A DNA stretch of 64,000 bases from assembly GCF_963576675.1 (NCBI RefSeq), contig NC_088911.1, positions 77,157,256 to 77,221,255 on the forward strand. Direction: 5' to 3'. A program made the translations under genes and the position numbers. This document shows, piece after piece, positions 1 to 9,452 of the stretch (positions are counted from its first letter, which is position 1; every line of letters starts with the position of its first letter). The stretch comes from Euphorbia lathyris (taxonomy: Eukaryota; Streptophyta; Magnoliopsida; Malpighiales; Euphorbiaceae). The notes below the pieces were generated by a model. That model was not told the origin of the DNA, made no database searches, and worked only from the letters and a program-made list of their open reading frames with translations.

Positions 1-2610
1 ATGGCTACAGCACTGTTCCATGATATGATACACAAGGAGGTAGAAGTCTATGTGGACGATATGATGGTCAAATCAGAGACAAGAGGAGGGCATTTTGCCG
101 TGCTCGAGAAGTTTTTGGCCCGAATTGCAGAATTCAAGTTGAGGTTAAACCCGAAGAAGTGCTTTTTCGGCGTTTCGTCGGGGAAAATCTTAGGCTATGT
201 AATCGGAAATAAGGGAATCGAGGTAGATCCTGATAAAGTAAAGGCTATACAAGAGATGCCGGCGCCGAGAAATGAGAAGGAAGTGAGAGGGTTTCTGGGG
301 CAGGTTCAGTATATCAGTCGGTTCATAGCAAGACTCACCGCAATCTGCGAGCCAATCTTTAAATTGCTAAGGAAAGACCAACCCGCTGTTTGGAATGATA
401 AGTGTCAGCAAGCTTTGGAGAGCGTCCGGAGCTATTTGTCTAATCCGCCAGTGCTGAGACCGCCTAAACTAGGAAAGCCGCTTCTCCTCTATGTAGCGAT
501 TGAGGAGCGATCTATTGGGGCAATGTTGGCTCAAGAGGGAGACACCGGTGTGGAGCACGCGGTGTATTATTTAAGTAAGAAGTTCCTGGAGTACGAGCTC
601 AAGTACAACATGATCGAAAAGACATGTGTGGCAGTGGTGTGGTTGACAAAGAAACTGCGGCACTATTTCCAATCGTATAAAGTGATCATTATTTCTCGGA
701 TGGACCCCGTGAAGTATCTATACCGAACTCCATCCTTGACGGGGAAGTTAGCCAGATGGTTGTTGCTTTTATCCGAGTTTGACATTGAATATGTGACGAA
801 GAAGGTTATCAAAGGAAGGGCCGTGGCAGAATTTCTGGCTAACCAACCCCTGAATGCAGAAGAGGAAGAAGTAAGCTATGATTTCCCCGATGAGCACTTG
901 AACGCAATTGAAGTTATACCGTGGAAAATGTTCTTCGACGGAGCAGTTAATTCGAATGGAGCCGGAGTAGGAGTACTACTTACCTCGCCGGAAGGAGAAA
1001 GGATCCCGATGGCGAAGAAGTTATCCTTCCCTCTCACTAATAATATGGTCGAATATGAAGCGTGCATTTATGGTTTAGAGTCATTAGCGGCACTGGGAGC
1101 ATCATATGTCGAAATTTGGGGTGACTCCAAGTTGATCATCGAACAGGCACAAGGAAACTGGGAAGTGAGAGAAGAAAGGCTACGTCCATATCTAGATCAG
1201 CTAGAAGGGTTGGCACAAAGATTCAAGGAATGTCGTTTCTATCATATTCCTCGAGCACAGAACCAGGCGGCGGATGCCTTCGCTACTTTGGTGTCAGTTT
1301 GGGACAACCCCCGGAACCTTGCTTCGAAGCCGTTGGTATTGAAAAGATCTCACAAACTATGTTACGAGGACGTAATGCTGTTAGGGACAGATGAAAAACC
1401 ATGGCATTTCGATATCGTGAACTTCATGAAAGATGGGACATATCCGGCAGAGTCAGAACCTAGGGATCAAGCTGTGATTAGAAGGCTAGCTCGTCAGTTC
1501 GTCATCCACAATGACTTGCTTTACAAAAGGCACGTTGATGGATTACAACTCAGATGCTTGGATGCGGGGGAAGCCCGCGAGGCGATGGAATCAGTACATT
1601 CGGGAATTTGTGGAGCCCATATGGGAGGAGCAGTACTAGCTAAGAAAATTATCAGACAAGGCTTCTATTGGCTCACCATGGAAAAAGATTGTAACGAGTA
1701 TGCAAAGGAATGCCATGATTGTCAAATCCACGGTGATTGCAGTCATCTTCCGGCCATGGAACTACATGTGCTAGCACCTATTTGGCCATTCGCTGCTTGG
1801 GGCATTGACATCATCGGCGAAGTCAGGCCTAACGCTTCAAATGGACATAAGTTTATTGCAGAGTCGTTTAGCAAACTGGGATCCAAGCAGATGCGAAAGT
1901 TCATTGAAAAACACTTGATCACCAGGTTCGGAGTGCCTCATCACATGATCACGGATAACGGAGTCCAGTTTCAGGGGGAAGTAAAGAATCTTTTTCGAGA
2001 ATATGGCATTGAACATCACAGGTCTTCTCCGTACCGTCCACAGGCTAATGGGGCAGTAGAAGCAGCTAATAAGAACCTTAAGAGGATTCTCGTGAAGACG
2101 GTGGAATCACATCGGAATTGGCATGAGCACCTCCCACTCGCGTTGTGGGCTTATCGCATGACAATTAGAACCTCAACGGGGGCAACGCCATTCTCCTTGG
2201 TATACGGAACAGAAGCAGTCCTGCCGATTGAGATCGAAAAGCGATCGTTGAGAATCGCAGTGGAAGCAGAAATTCCCAAAACGGGATGGGTGAAGAGGCG
2301 ATATGAGCAGTTGGCTTTAGTTGATGAGAAAAGGATGGAAGCCCTTTACCATGTACAGTTATATCAAAGAAGGATGGCTCGAGCTTTCAATAAAAAAGTT
2401 AAGACCAGCCCTATCAAAGAAGGAGATTTGGTGTTGAAACAGATCCGTGTGATGCACACCGACCCGAGGGGGAAGTTCAGGCCTAACTGGGAAGGACCAT
2501 TCGTCGTAAAAAAAATACTAAGCAAAGGAGCGGTGAAGTTAACCACAATGGACGACATGGAATTCTCCGAACCTACCAACCTGGATAGGCTTAAGAAATA
2601 CTTTTCGTAA
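1..2610 (+). CDS. Ty3/gypsy (Tat) pol polyprotein, C-terminal 869 residues: RT end, RNase H, second RNase H, integrase
   Basis: This frame copies and integrates the element. It is open from the window edge and ends in TAA at 2608-2610. RT catalytic YVDD is at residues 17-20. A Ty3-type RNase H follows (about 130-262); the position expected to hold its first Asp reads LYVAIEE, so it looks degenerate. A second RNase H (about 309-440) keeps its acids in FFDGA, VEYEA, GDSKL and NQAADA, the dual arrangement known for Tat elements. Integrase has an HHCC finger (about 530-580), core acids in GIDIIG, ITDNGVQF and AVEAANK, and a C-terminal GPF module near 835. Compared with element B, 12 residues (36 bp) are missing in frame near base 1860, between core strands. 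That deletion probably disables the integrase even though no stop is present. The true start is outside the window. Confidence 0.93.
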   Translation: MATALFHDMIHKEVEVYVDDMMVKSETRGGHFAVLEKFLARIAEFKLRLNPKKCFFGVSSGKILGYVIGNKGIEVDPDKVKAIQEMPAPRNEKEVRGFLGQVQYISRFIARLTAICEPIFKLLRKDQPAVWNDKCQQALESVRSYLSNPPVLRPPKLGKPLLLYVAIEERSIGAMLAQEGDTGVEHAVYYLSKKFLEYELKYNMIEKTCVAVVWLTKKLRHYFQSYKVIIISRMDPVKYLYRTPSLTGKLARWLLLLSEFDIEYVTKKVIKGRAVAEFLANQPLNAEEEEVSYDFPDEHLNAIEVIPWKMFFDGAVNSNGAGVGVLLTSPEGERIPMAKKLSFPLTNNMVEYEACIYGLESLAALGASYVEIWGDSKLIIEQAQGNWEVREERLRPYLDQLEGLAQRFKECRFYHIPRAQNQAADAFATLVSVWDNPRNLASKPLVLKRSHKLCYEDVMLLGTDEKPWHFDIVNFMKDGTYPAESEPRDQAVIRRLARQFVIHNDLLYKRHVDGLQLRCLDAGEAREAMESVHSGICGAHMGGAVLAKKIIRQGFYWLTMEKDCNEYAKECHDCQIHGDCSHLPAMELHVLAPIWPFAAWGIDIIGEVRPNASNGHKFIAESFSKLGSKQMRKFIEKHLITRFGVPHHMITDNGVQFQGEVKNLFREYGIEHHRSSPYRPQANGAVEAANKNLKRILVKTVESHRNWHEHLPLALWAYRMTIRTSTGATPFSLVYGTEAVLPIEIEKRSLRIAVEAEIPKTGWVKRRYEQLALVDEKRMEALYHVQLYQRRMARAFNKKVKTSPIKEGDLVLKQIRVMHTDPRGKFRPNWEGPFVVKKILSKGAVKLTTMDDMEFSEPTNLDRLKKYFS

Positions 2611-3105
2611 AAAAAAAAAAGAAAAATAAAGAAAAATTCCCGATAGGTTGAAAACCCGCAAAGGGCGACCTATGCAACAATAAGGGAAATCCCAATGGGT
2701 GAAAACCCGAAAGGACACTCACTTAAAAATTCCGGGATAGTAAAAGGGGAGGAGAAAAATCGCCGGGATCCGAAAACCGAAAGGCGGGTCCTGGTAACAA
2801 TAGTTATAACTTGAGCAATTACAAAAACAATGTATAAGAGACTAAGTATTTCTGTTGTTTGTAAATAAATAAATGCATGAATATATTTGACGAGAATGAT
2901 TGGAATCATGATAATCTACCGAATGCATGGTAATATGAATCACGGGTTATACATTTCCTATCCTACTTTTCACAAAAAGCCTACCTACTATCCACCCCAC
3001 TCCCTATACATCAGCTATACATCGGAGAAACCCTAATAAAAGCTACAAAGCAACAATGAAAGCTACAAAGCAACAATGAAAGCTACAAAGCAATACATAA
3101 CGAGC
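2611..3105 (+). other. 3' spacer of element A between pol and the antisense PMD remnant
   Basis: A purine-rich run follows the pol stop directly. The rest is non-coding and matches, in opposite orientation, the 16283-16747 spacer of element B. A short direct repeat (AAAGCTACAAAGCAACAATG, about three copies) lies at 3040-3090. The 46-bp tandem array seen in element B is absent. Confidence 0.7.
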
Positions 3106-3845
3106 CTAATACGGAGGGAAGTCCCAATAGTTCTCAAAATCTCTCAGGTGGGATGCCCGCTCCGCAGATAGTGCCTCCTCGGCAGCACGCGCTCTCTCAT
3201 CAGAAACTCGCGCTCTCTCATCAGAAACTCGTGCTCTCTCATCAGCAGCTCGTGCTCTCTCCTCTGCAGCAAGGCGTCTGATCGACTCATCACGCGCCCT
3301 CTCCTCGACGGCAAGGCGACCCTCAGTCTCCCGTCGCATCATCCCCGACCAGTGGTCGTTCCTCTTTTGATACACATGACCAACTCGGGCATCAGCTTCC
3401 CGCACTAGCTCGCTCTGTCTCTGCTCGTGGGCATGCAGATCAGTCTACAGAAAAAGAAAAAAAAACAGATAAAAGGCAGCATAGGCAAAAACATAAATCA
3501 TACATACATGCATACATTTCACTACACTAAAGTACAGTAATGATACATACCAGGTGATCGGTGCAGCGCAAGCTGAGGCGGTCTCGGAGATAACCAGACA
3601 GCCCCACATAATCCGTACAAGTCTCTCTCGTGGTCAGAGAAGCGTCTGAGGGATCAAACGGGACCCTCGAGGAGAAGATAAGAGGGGCCGCCTCAAATCC
3701 CGCGTAAGGTGCCCCAGACTTGTCATAGCAGATCGTAGCATAATCTCTCCCATAGTCTGGTATAGGCACGCCTAGGGAAGACCTCTCCGGTCGGACAGCG
3801 CTGGAGGACTCGCCAACATAGTAGGGCTGCTCGCACACTGGTTTT
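3106..3845 (-). pseudogene. Antisense plant mobile domain (PMD) gene remnant, last two exons
   Basis: Two segments match the last two exons of the intact PMD gene at 13380-16282. The exon 5 equivalent is 3845-3551 and ends at a CTG|GTATGT donor. The exon 6 equivalent is 3444-3106, after a CTGTAG acceptor, and ends in TAG. It shares stretches such as SLGVP, VPFDP and TRETCTD with the element B copy. Exon 6 is open here, whereas the element B copy has a TGA. The tail is rich in ERAR heptads and is probably a coiled coil. All upstream exons, including the PMD core, are missing, because exon 5 runs directly into LTR sequence at about 3845. The apparent first residues (MGDAQK) are read from LTR DNA and are not a real start. 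Confidence 0.8.
3189..3265 (-). repeat. 21-bp coding minisatellite in the PMD tail
   Basis: About three and a half copies of a 21-bp unit (CTCTCATCAGAAACTCGCG and variants) encode successive seven-residue blocks of the type DERARVS on the minus strand. The unit is a multiple of three and keeps the frame, extending a charged heptad repeat. Confidence 0.8.
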
Positions 3846-3877
3846 TGGGCGTCGCCCATTGTTCCGGGATCCGTGGG

Positions 3878-3888
3878 CCTATAAAAGG
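3878..3888 (+). promoter_or_regulatory. LTR TATA box (element A)
   Basis: CCTATAAAAGG is conserved in all three Tat LTRs, and its strand agrees with the pol direction. It is followed by a long AT-rich leader. Confidence 0.75.
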
Positions 3889-4566
3889 CACAGATCCCAA
3901 GGTGAAGGGAGGAGGCCTTTTTGGGGGAAAAACTTTCTCACTCTAAACATTTTTAGAGAGAGAAAGTGGATTTTTTTGAGAAAAATATTTTTTTTCTCAA
4001 AAATTCCAAATTTCCTAAGTTCAATTTTTACTAAATTTTTATTAAAATCGGGAGCTCGCGGTTCGTGGAATCAATCGGCTTCGACTGTCAGATACCGAAT
4101 CAAAGGTATTATCCGAGGACTAGACTCTTTATTTTATTTAATTTATTTCTCTCCTTCTATTTATTTTTTATGCTATAGTTTTTATTCCTTTAGTTATTTA
4201 TTTATTTTGTCACGTTTTATTTAGTTAGCGTATTTATTTAATTTTCGTTTCATGTTAAATAAAATTCGGTTTTGTTTTAAAATAAAAAACCTCGTTTTGG
4301 ATATCCCAATACGAACTGTGATCCGATAAAAAGGTAGTTCGGGTATCGAAAACGTTGTAATTATAAGTTTTTTAATTTAAAAGAGGTTTCCAAATAACGT
4401 TTTAAAATAAAAACATCGTTGTAGGAACTTCCGTTTTCGACTATGATCCATCTTTGGTAGTTCGGAAGTCCAAAACAATTGAATTAGATTTAATTTAAAG
4501 CTTTTGAACAAATCTGGAAAATATGGGAGTGCTGTTGTAATTTGCCAATTCTGTCACTAAAGGCTG

Positions 4567-4593
4567 TTTACCGACGGATTTTCCGTCGGTAAA
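4567..4593 (+). repeat. Conserved 12-bp-stem hairpin in the transcribed LTR
   Basis: TTTACCGACGGA, a 3-base TTT loop, then its exact reverse complement. The same stem occurs at 11016-11042 and 33619-33645. It lies about 690 bases downstream of the TATA box, so it would be present in element RNA. Confidence 0.85.
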
Positions 4594-6221
4594 TCTGCCA
4601 AAATGTAAAAAATGCCATTTTGGTCCCCTTTTCTTAACTTTTAGACTTTTAATCCTTAGTATATATATACATAGTTATGTAATACATGTTTCTCAAATTA
4701 TTTTATAACTTTAGTATATATGTTTATTTTGGAATGATTGTATATCATTTTTATTCTATTTTGTAATATAAGTATAAATATATATATATGTATTTCCTTT
4801 TTTATTCACTTGGGTTATATTAGATCCTTTTTTTTGAAGATTATTTACTTGGGTATTTTAGGGGGAATAATTAATGTATATTAATATATGTTATTTTTGA
4901 TGTTTAAAAATTATAATGGATATGTATATATGTAGTTTTGGGTTATTTGGGTTATTTTATTAATTGAATGAAATTATTTTTGGGTAAATGTTTTCTTTCT
5001 CATTTATAAGATTTATTTACTACTTTCACATTTTTAAAGTATAACTATACTATATCTACTATTTTCATATACGTATAGTTTCTTTTGTATTAGCTTTTAT
5101 TTTCATATCCTCTTTTGGTTTAAAGGTATATATATATATGTTTAAATTATTTTCTTTATTCTTTTGGTTTATTCATGGGTCCATGTTGCAAATGGGCCTT
5201 ATTTGAGTGTGAATAATGGTTTAAATGGATTTATTATTGTAATTATAATAGTTAGAGAGTCCATTAAATAAGTGGGGAAAATAAAAGAGAGTTTTCACCT
5301 TAAACTAATGAATTTTTAGAGTTCCCTAATTTGGATAAATAGAGTCATTTTGTTAGCATTTCGAATCACTTCTCAAAATGTCATGTTTTAAAACTTTAGC
5401 CCGTTCCAACGACGGATTAAGCGAACATTGTAATTAAAATCGTTTTCTTTGCAAATAATAAAGTTTTGAACCATTTTCTTAAAGAATTTGTACAAAGTAA
5501 AATTGACTTGTATGCTTAACCATGTTTTCTCATTAAAAGGTTTTTTTTTATCTCAAACGTTTTCAAATACTCGAGTCGTTCCGACGGCAATTCGGGTAAA
5601 CTTCATCAAACGGGGTTTTAAAACGCACCTGAATCGTTCCAACGGCGATTAAGGTGCGAACCATGTAAATAAATCCGTTTTTGGGAAATAAGTTAGCGTA
5701 GAATAAACACACGACATAATATTTAATACGGTTGTAAATAAATCACTTCTTTCTTCCCCCTCTCTGTGTATGTATAAACATAAATGGGTGATTCTTTACT
5801 GATGTGGCTTTTCAATATCATATGCTCAAAATGGTTTCTAAAAAGAGAAAGAAAAGGGTTTCAAATGAATTTTAAACTTAAAGAAGTATGCGATTAGTCC
5901 GTTATCGCCTAACACGCTGAGTAGGAGGCCGGTGGTTCATAATCGGGCGATGTCGGGGTGCCTAGTAGCCTTTCTCTGGAAAGGAGCTAGCCTTCTCGGC
6001 TCGTACCTAAGTTTCCCGATCCCACACCGGTCTCCCGCAAGGGATCGGTGTTCATTTTCCCATTCGTGGGTGGTGACTCTTCCATATCTCCGAGCTCCGG
6101 TCCTGCCGAGCAACTTGATTCCACGATTGGTTGCTTTCGGCGTCAATCACCGCTTACGTCGCCATGAGGTTGTCCACCCCCCGGTCCGCCCGGGAGATTA
6201 GGCCGCGGCACCTCGTCTAAC

Positions 6222-6369
6222 ACCTGTCCTTGTTTGGTAGAATAAAAACCCACTCTATGCACACAAATCAAAGAAATATTATTCAATGACCACTCAACTA
6301 AACGATTCTTTCCAATTTGGCAATACCTCACCTCAACGGATCTACCTTCGCACAAAAATGAAAAAATAA
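6222..6369. other. No recognisable feature
   Basis: AT-rich sequence between the end of LTR A and the integrase remnant. I see nothing coding in it. Confidence 0.5.
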
Positions 6370-6740
6370 AATATATTAAGGAAGGCGAGAAGATATGTGG
6401 TTATTGGGGACCATTTGTTTAGAAGGTCATTTACCCATCCATGACAGAAGTGTATTGGATTTGAAGAATCAAAACACGTCCTCGAAGAGATCCACGAGGG
6501 AGATTGTGGGGCCCATGAAGGGGGAGAAATATTAGCAAGGAGAATCCAATTGCAAGGCTTATATTGGCATTTGATGACTTGAGACACAATGGAATACGTC
6601 CAGAAGTGGCACGCTTGCCAAAATTTTGCTCCTGCATTAAGATCTCCAGCCTCGTCGATGAAAATTATAAACCCAGCGTGGCCATTTGCAACATGGGGGG
6701 ATTGAGTTGGCATGAGTTGAGTCGATATATCCACTTGGTC
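6370..6740 (+). pseudogene. Decayed Ty3/gypsy integrase N-terminal fragment
   Basis: Reading through stops and a shift gives a run with EEIHEGDCGAHEGGEILA, QLQGLYWHLMT, EYVQKWHACQ and PAWPFATWGIE. These are the HHCC zinc finger and the start of the catalytic core of a gypsy integrase. The fragment is diverged from both Tat copies in the window, so it comes from an older, different element. In-frame stops occur after HLMT and at the core start. Confidence 0.75.
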
Positions 6741-6778
6741 ACTAGTCAGAATGGAATGTATGCGAGACTTTTATAAAA

Positions 6779-7003
6779 GTGCTACCTCCTAAGAAGGACG
6801 GGCGGTCTGCTGGTCGTCTGAAAGGTAAAAAAAGAAGGCCATTAGTAGGTGAAGATGCAATTCGCACAAGGTGTAGCAGATGCGGGAACACCAGCTATAA
6901 TCGCTTGAATTGTCCCAACGTGCTACCTAATACCACACGATTTCCTAGTGTAATCTCAAGTTCTGCAAGTTGTTCTAACACTACTACCTCAAAGCATTTA
7001 TGA
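6779..7003 (+). pseudogene. Probable MULE (mudrA-type) transposase C-terminal zinc-knuckle fragment
   Basis: A 74-residue frame has a basic linker (GRSAGRLKGKKRRP) followed by CSRCGNTSYNRLNC. That is a CX2CX4(Y/H)X4C knuckle in which the usual His position reads Tyr. Basic linker plus CSRCG knuckle is the pattern at the C-terminus of plant Mutator-like transposases. No DDE core is visible upstream, because gypsy integrase debris lies there. It could be another CCHC protein. Confidence 0.45.
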
Positions 7004-7214
7004 TTGATTATGCATTTGTTTACAGAATAACATTTGAGTATGTGAAAACTTATATTTTCTGAATAAACGATAATCCATTTATGATGTTTGTTGAATACTT
7101 ATACTTTATGATGTAATACTTTATGATTTTTGTTGAATACTTATACTTTATAATATTTGTTGAATACTATACTTTATGATGTAATACTTTATGATTTTTT
7201 GTTGAATACTTAAA

Positions 7215-8115
7215 ACTCTTGTCGCAGTCAAACGCATTTCATGCAAGTGTGACAAGATATATACATTATCCTTGTCGCATTCATCATAAAATGCAACAAG
7301 ATATATATAAATACTTGTCGTATCCAAGCGCATTCTAGCCTTAATACGACTCAGAGAGATACATATGCATATAATAACAACATATTATATAAAAGAAATT
7401 ATACATGTAACAAATTACTTACAGCCACATATATAAAAGAACATATTATATAAAAGAACATTACACATATACCAAATTACTTACAATAATGTATCAATAT
7501 CATTTGAAAATTCTAACAAACGGTGATGAAACAACTCAATTGCAAGGCGTAAACGAAAAAAGGCATCGTCAATAGAGTTATATGGATATTCATAAGAGTC
7601 ATCGTGAGGTAGAAACCGTAATCCACTTAAGAATTGTGCGTTCATACATATACGAATTAAAGCAAATAATTTACACATTGCAAACAAAGCCCATTATATT
7701 TATAGTAAATGTCTCTATAATTGTTTGGTATAATGGAGTTACTTTCCAACTCCATCTCAGCAAACGTGGAAGTGGATTGCCCCCTCTCCTATTGAAATAG
7801 GCATGCGTCACATTCCACAGCTCAAGTATCCAACTCTGAAAGGAAGAGGTTTGGTTTGATAAGCACTATGACTAATACATACATAGATAACACAATTGCT
7901 TACACTGTATAAACCTTATCGCAGTCAAGCGCATTCAAGCTCAAATGTGATAAGATATATGTATAAAGCATGTTGCATTCGAGCGCATTCAAGCCAAATG
8001 TGACACAGAGATACACTTACACATATATGTTGTCACATCCAAGTGCATTCATCATAAAATGCGACAAGGTTTATATAAATCCTTATCGCAGTCGAGAGCA
8101 TTTAAGCCCAACTGC
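7215..8115. repeat. Dispersed CTTGTCGCAT / ATGCGACAAG motif clusters (left group)
   Basis: Clusters at about 7215-7335 and 7905-8115 contain repeated blocks of the form TTGTCGCATCCAAGCGCATT followed some 10-20 bases later by AATGCGACAAGG-like sequence. The blocks form weak hairpins in both orientations. 7336-7904 between them is AT-rich with no supported gene. Confidence 0.6.
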
Positions 8116-8119
8116 GACA

Positions 8120-8306
8120 CATATATCAACAACATATACCAAAACAACATATATCACAACATATATATCACAACATATATATCAACAACATATATCAAAA
8201 CAACACATATATCAAATCAACACATATCAAAACAACACATATATCAAATCAACAACATATATCAAAACAACACATATATCAAATCAACAACATATATCAA
8301 AACATA
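8120..8306. repeat. AT-rich tandem repeat, about 35-bp unit
   Basis: Alternating blocks ACATATATCAAAACAAC and ACATATATCAAATCAAC are repeated about six times. The reading frames across it are products of the repeat and are not genes. Confidence 0.8.
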
Positions 8307-8307
8307 C

Positions 8308-8690
8308 CTGGAATACGTGTCCAAATCCTATAAGTTGATATGGAACTCGTTTCCTATTTCCCTTTGCATTTTCAAGACAAACCTTCTTTCTTCTTGCAAT
8401 AGCCCTATCTAATGACTTATATGTCTCATCCCAAGCCAACACACCCCATGGGAACTCATTGAACAGTGTTGGAAAATCTGCAAGGTCAATTATCCAATCT
8501 TTGGCATGCCTATCGCATGTGTTATCTAGTATATTGCCATGCTCAAAGTACAACATGGCCATCATAACAGCATCTTGATTGTTCGCTTTCTCATCCTTCC
8601 AGTTTATCGATTTGAAAACTTATGCAATATCAACGGTTGTTATTGTCATATAATCCTTGAAATATTTCTTTCTCAATCTTTGCGGCATCT
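8308..8690 (-). pseudogene. DUF1985-like exon, probably from a MULE-borne ULP1-type gene
   Basis: The minus strand reads through a region containing FKSINWKDEK, MAMLYFEHGNILD, WIIDLADFPTLFNEFPWG and YKSLDRAIA. This resembles the DUF1985 domain found next to C48 (ULP1-like) peptidases in plant Mutator-like elements. The exon ends at a good donor (CAG|GTATGT, boundary 8308). An in-frame TAA at 8620-8622 separates it from an upstream stretch (LRKKYFKDYMTI). No C48 protease domain is visible nearby. Family assignment is from motif memory. Confidence 0.5.
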
Positions 8691-9129
8691 TAAGTTTGTT
8701 CATCTTTCCCATAAGCTCTCACGTGTTTACTCCAAACCTTAATCCGCCAATAAGTCCAAACTCCTAATCTCCAAATCTCAACTCCACTCCTCTCACCTTG
8801 AACCACATCTCTTTGCATTTACTTCCTTTATGTGCAATCTCTCTCGTTAGGACATGATGAGATATATAGCATAAGAAAAACTAGCAATCATCATATCCAA
8901 GTACTGTTCAAAACATGTTTTCCTATACATTTCTATCTGCTTTTCACTCAAGTATTTTTTTTATCACCACCCCAGAATCCAAATTAAATCGAACAGTTAT
9001 TTGTGCGTCCGAATTAAACGTCTCATGATATTTGTAATTGGAAGTCATTTTGCTCTTTTTTTGCATCCCTATCATCATTCTGCAAGATACCACAATCAAT
9101 ATAGATACATAAACATTAAATTTAACTAA
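8691..9129. other. No recognisable feature
   Basis: AT-rich sequence with short frames only. It may be the remainder of the same old element. Confidence 0.5.
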
Positions 9130-9420
9130 TTAAGATTGTTGTATCCGAGCGCATTCAAGCCAAATGCAATAAGGTTTATGTACAAACCTTGTCGCATTTT
9201 GTATGAATGTGCTCGGATGCGAGCACATTCATACAAAATGCGACAGGGTTTATACATAAACCTTATCGTATCCGAGCGTATTCAACACCAAACTACCTTG
9301 TCGCATCCAAGCGCATTCATGGATGGATGCGACAAGGATCTTGGCACTCCAACGCGACAATAATAACTATGAATTTCACAGTTTCCATTAATGTCGCATT
9401 CAAGCGCATTATGCTTCCTA
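9130..9420. repeat. CTTGTCGCAT / ATGCGACAAG motif cluster (right group) with a 32-bp-stem hairpin
   Basis: At least five blocks of the same motif as at 7215-8115. Within them, 9184-9215 and 9220-9251 form a 32-bp inverted repeat with one mismatch and a 4-base loop. Motif groups on both sides of the DUF1985-like exon suggest subterminal repeats of one element. Confidence 0.75.
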
Positions 9421-9447
9421 TGTCAAAATTTAACAAAGAAGATGAGG

Positions 9448-9452
9448 GTTGG
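9448..9452. repeat. Target-site duplication of element B (left), GTTGG
   Basis: GTTGG abuts the outer end of LTR 9453-12148 and is repeated exactly at 34610-34614, outside the other LTR. Confidence 0.92.

Larger units (their letters stand above)
1..6221 (+). mobile_element. Tat-lineage Ty3/gypsy retrotransposon, 3' part (element A)
   Basis: The part in the window runs pol C-terminus, 3' spacer, antisense PMD gene remnant, then a 3' LTR truncated at its 5' end. The 5' portion lies left of base 1. Assignment to Tat rests on two RNase H modules in pol (a degenerate Ty3 type, then a second type with all catalytic acids) and on close similarity to element B at 9453-34609. The right end is set at a CTAACA by analogy with the CTACA end of element B and is uncertain by about 8 bases. 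No target duplication can be checked. Confidence 0.9.
3846..6221 (+). mobile_element. 3' LTR of element A, 5'-truncated
   Basis: The sequence matches, in reverse, the LTRs at 9453-12148 and 32058-34609 from just upstream of the TATA box to the LTR end. It is more diverged than those two are from each other. About 500 bases of upstream U3, including nearly all of the GTTGGGCG palindrome array, are missing. The break joins PMD exon 5 to LTR sequence near 3845. Like the other copies it carries repeated TTCCAACGGCGATT-type blocks near 5404, 5578 and 5636. Confidence 0.85.

Noticed and set aside
1855..1865. Loss of the first catalytic Asp of integrase in element A
   Set aside because: The missing block contains an Asp, but the first catalytic Asp lies earlier, in GIDIIG, and is retained.
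8059..8412. Tyr/Thr/Ile-rich frames across 7970-8412
   Set aside because: Translation of the ACATATATCAAAACAAC tandem repeat.
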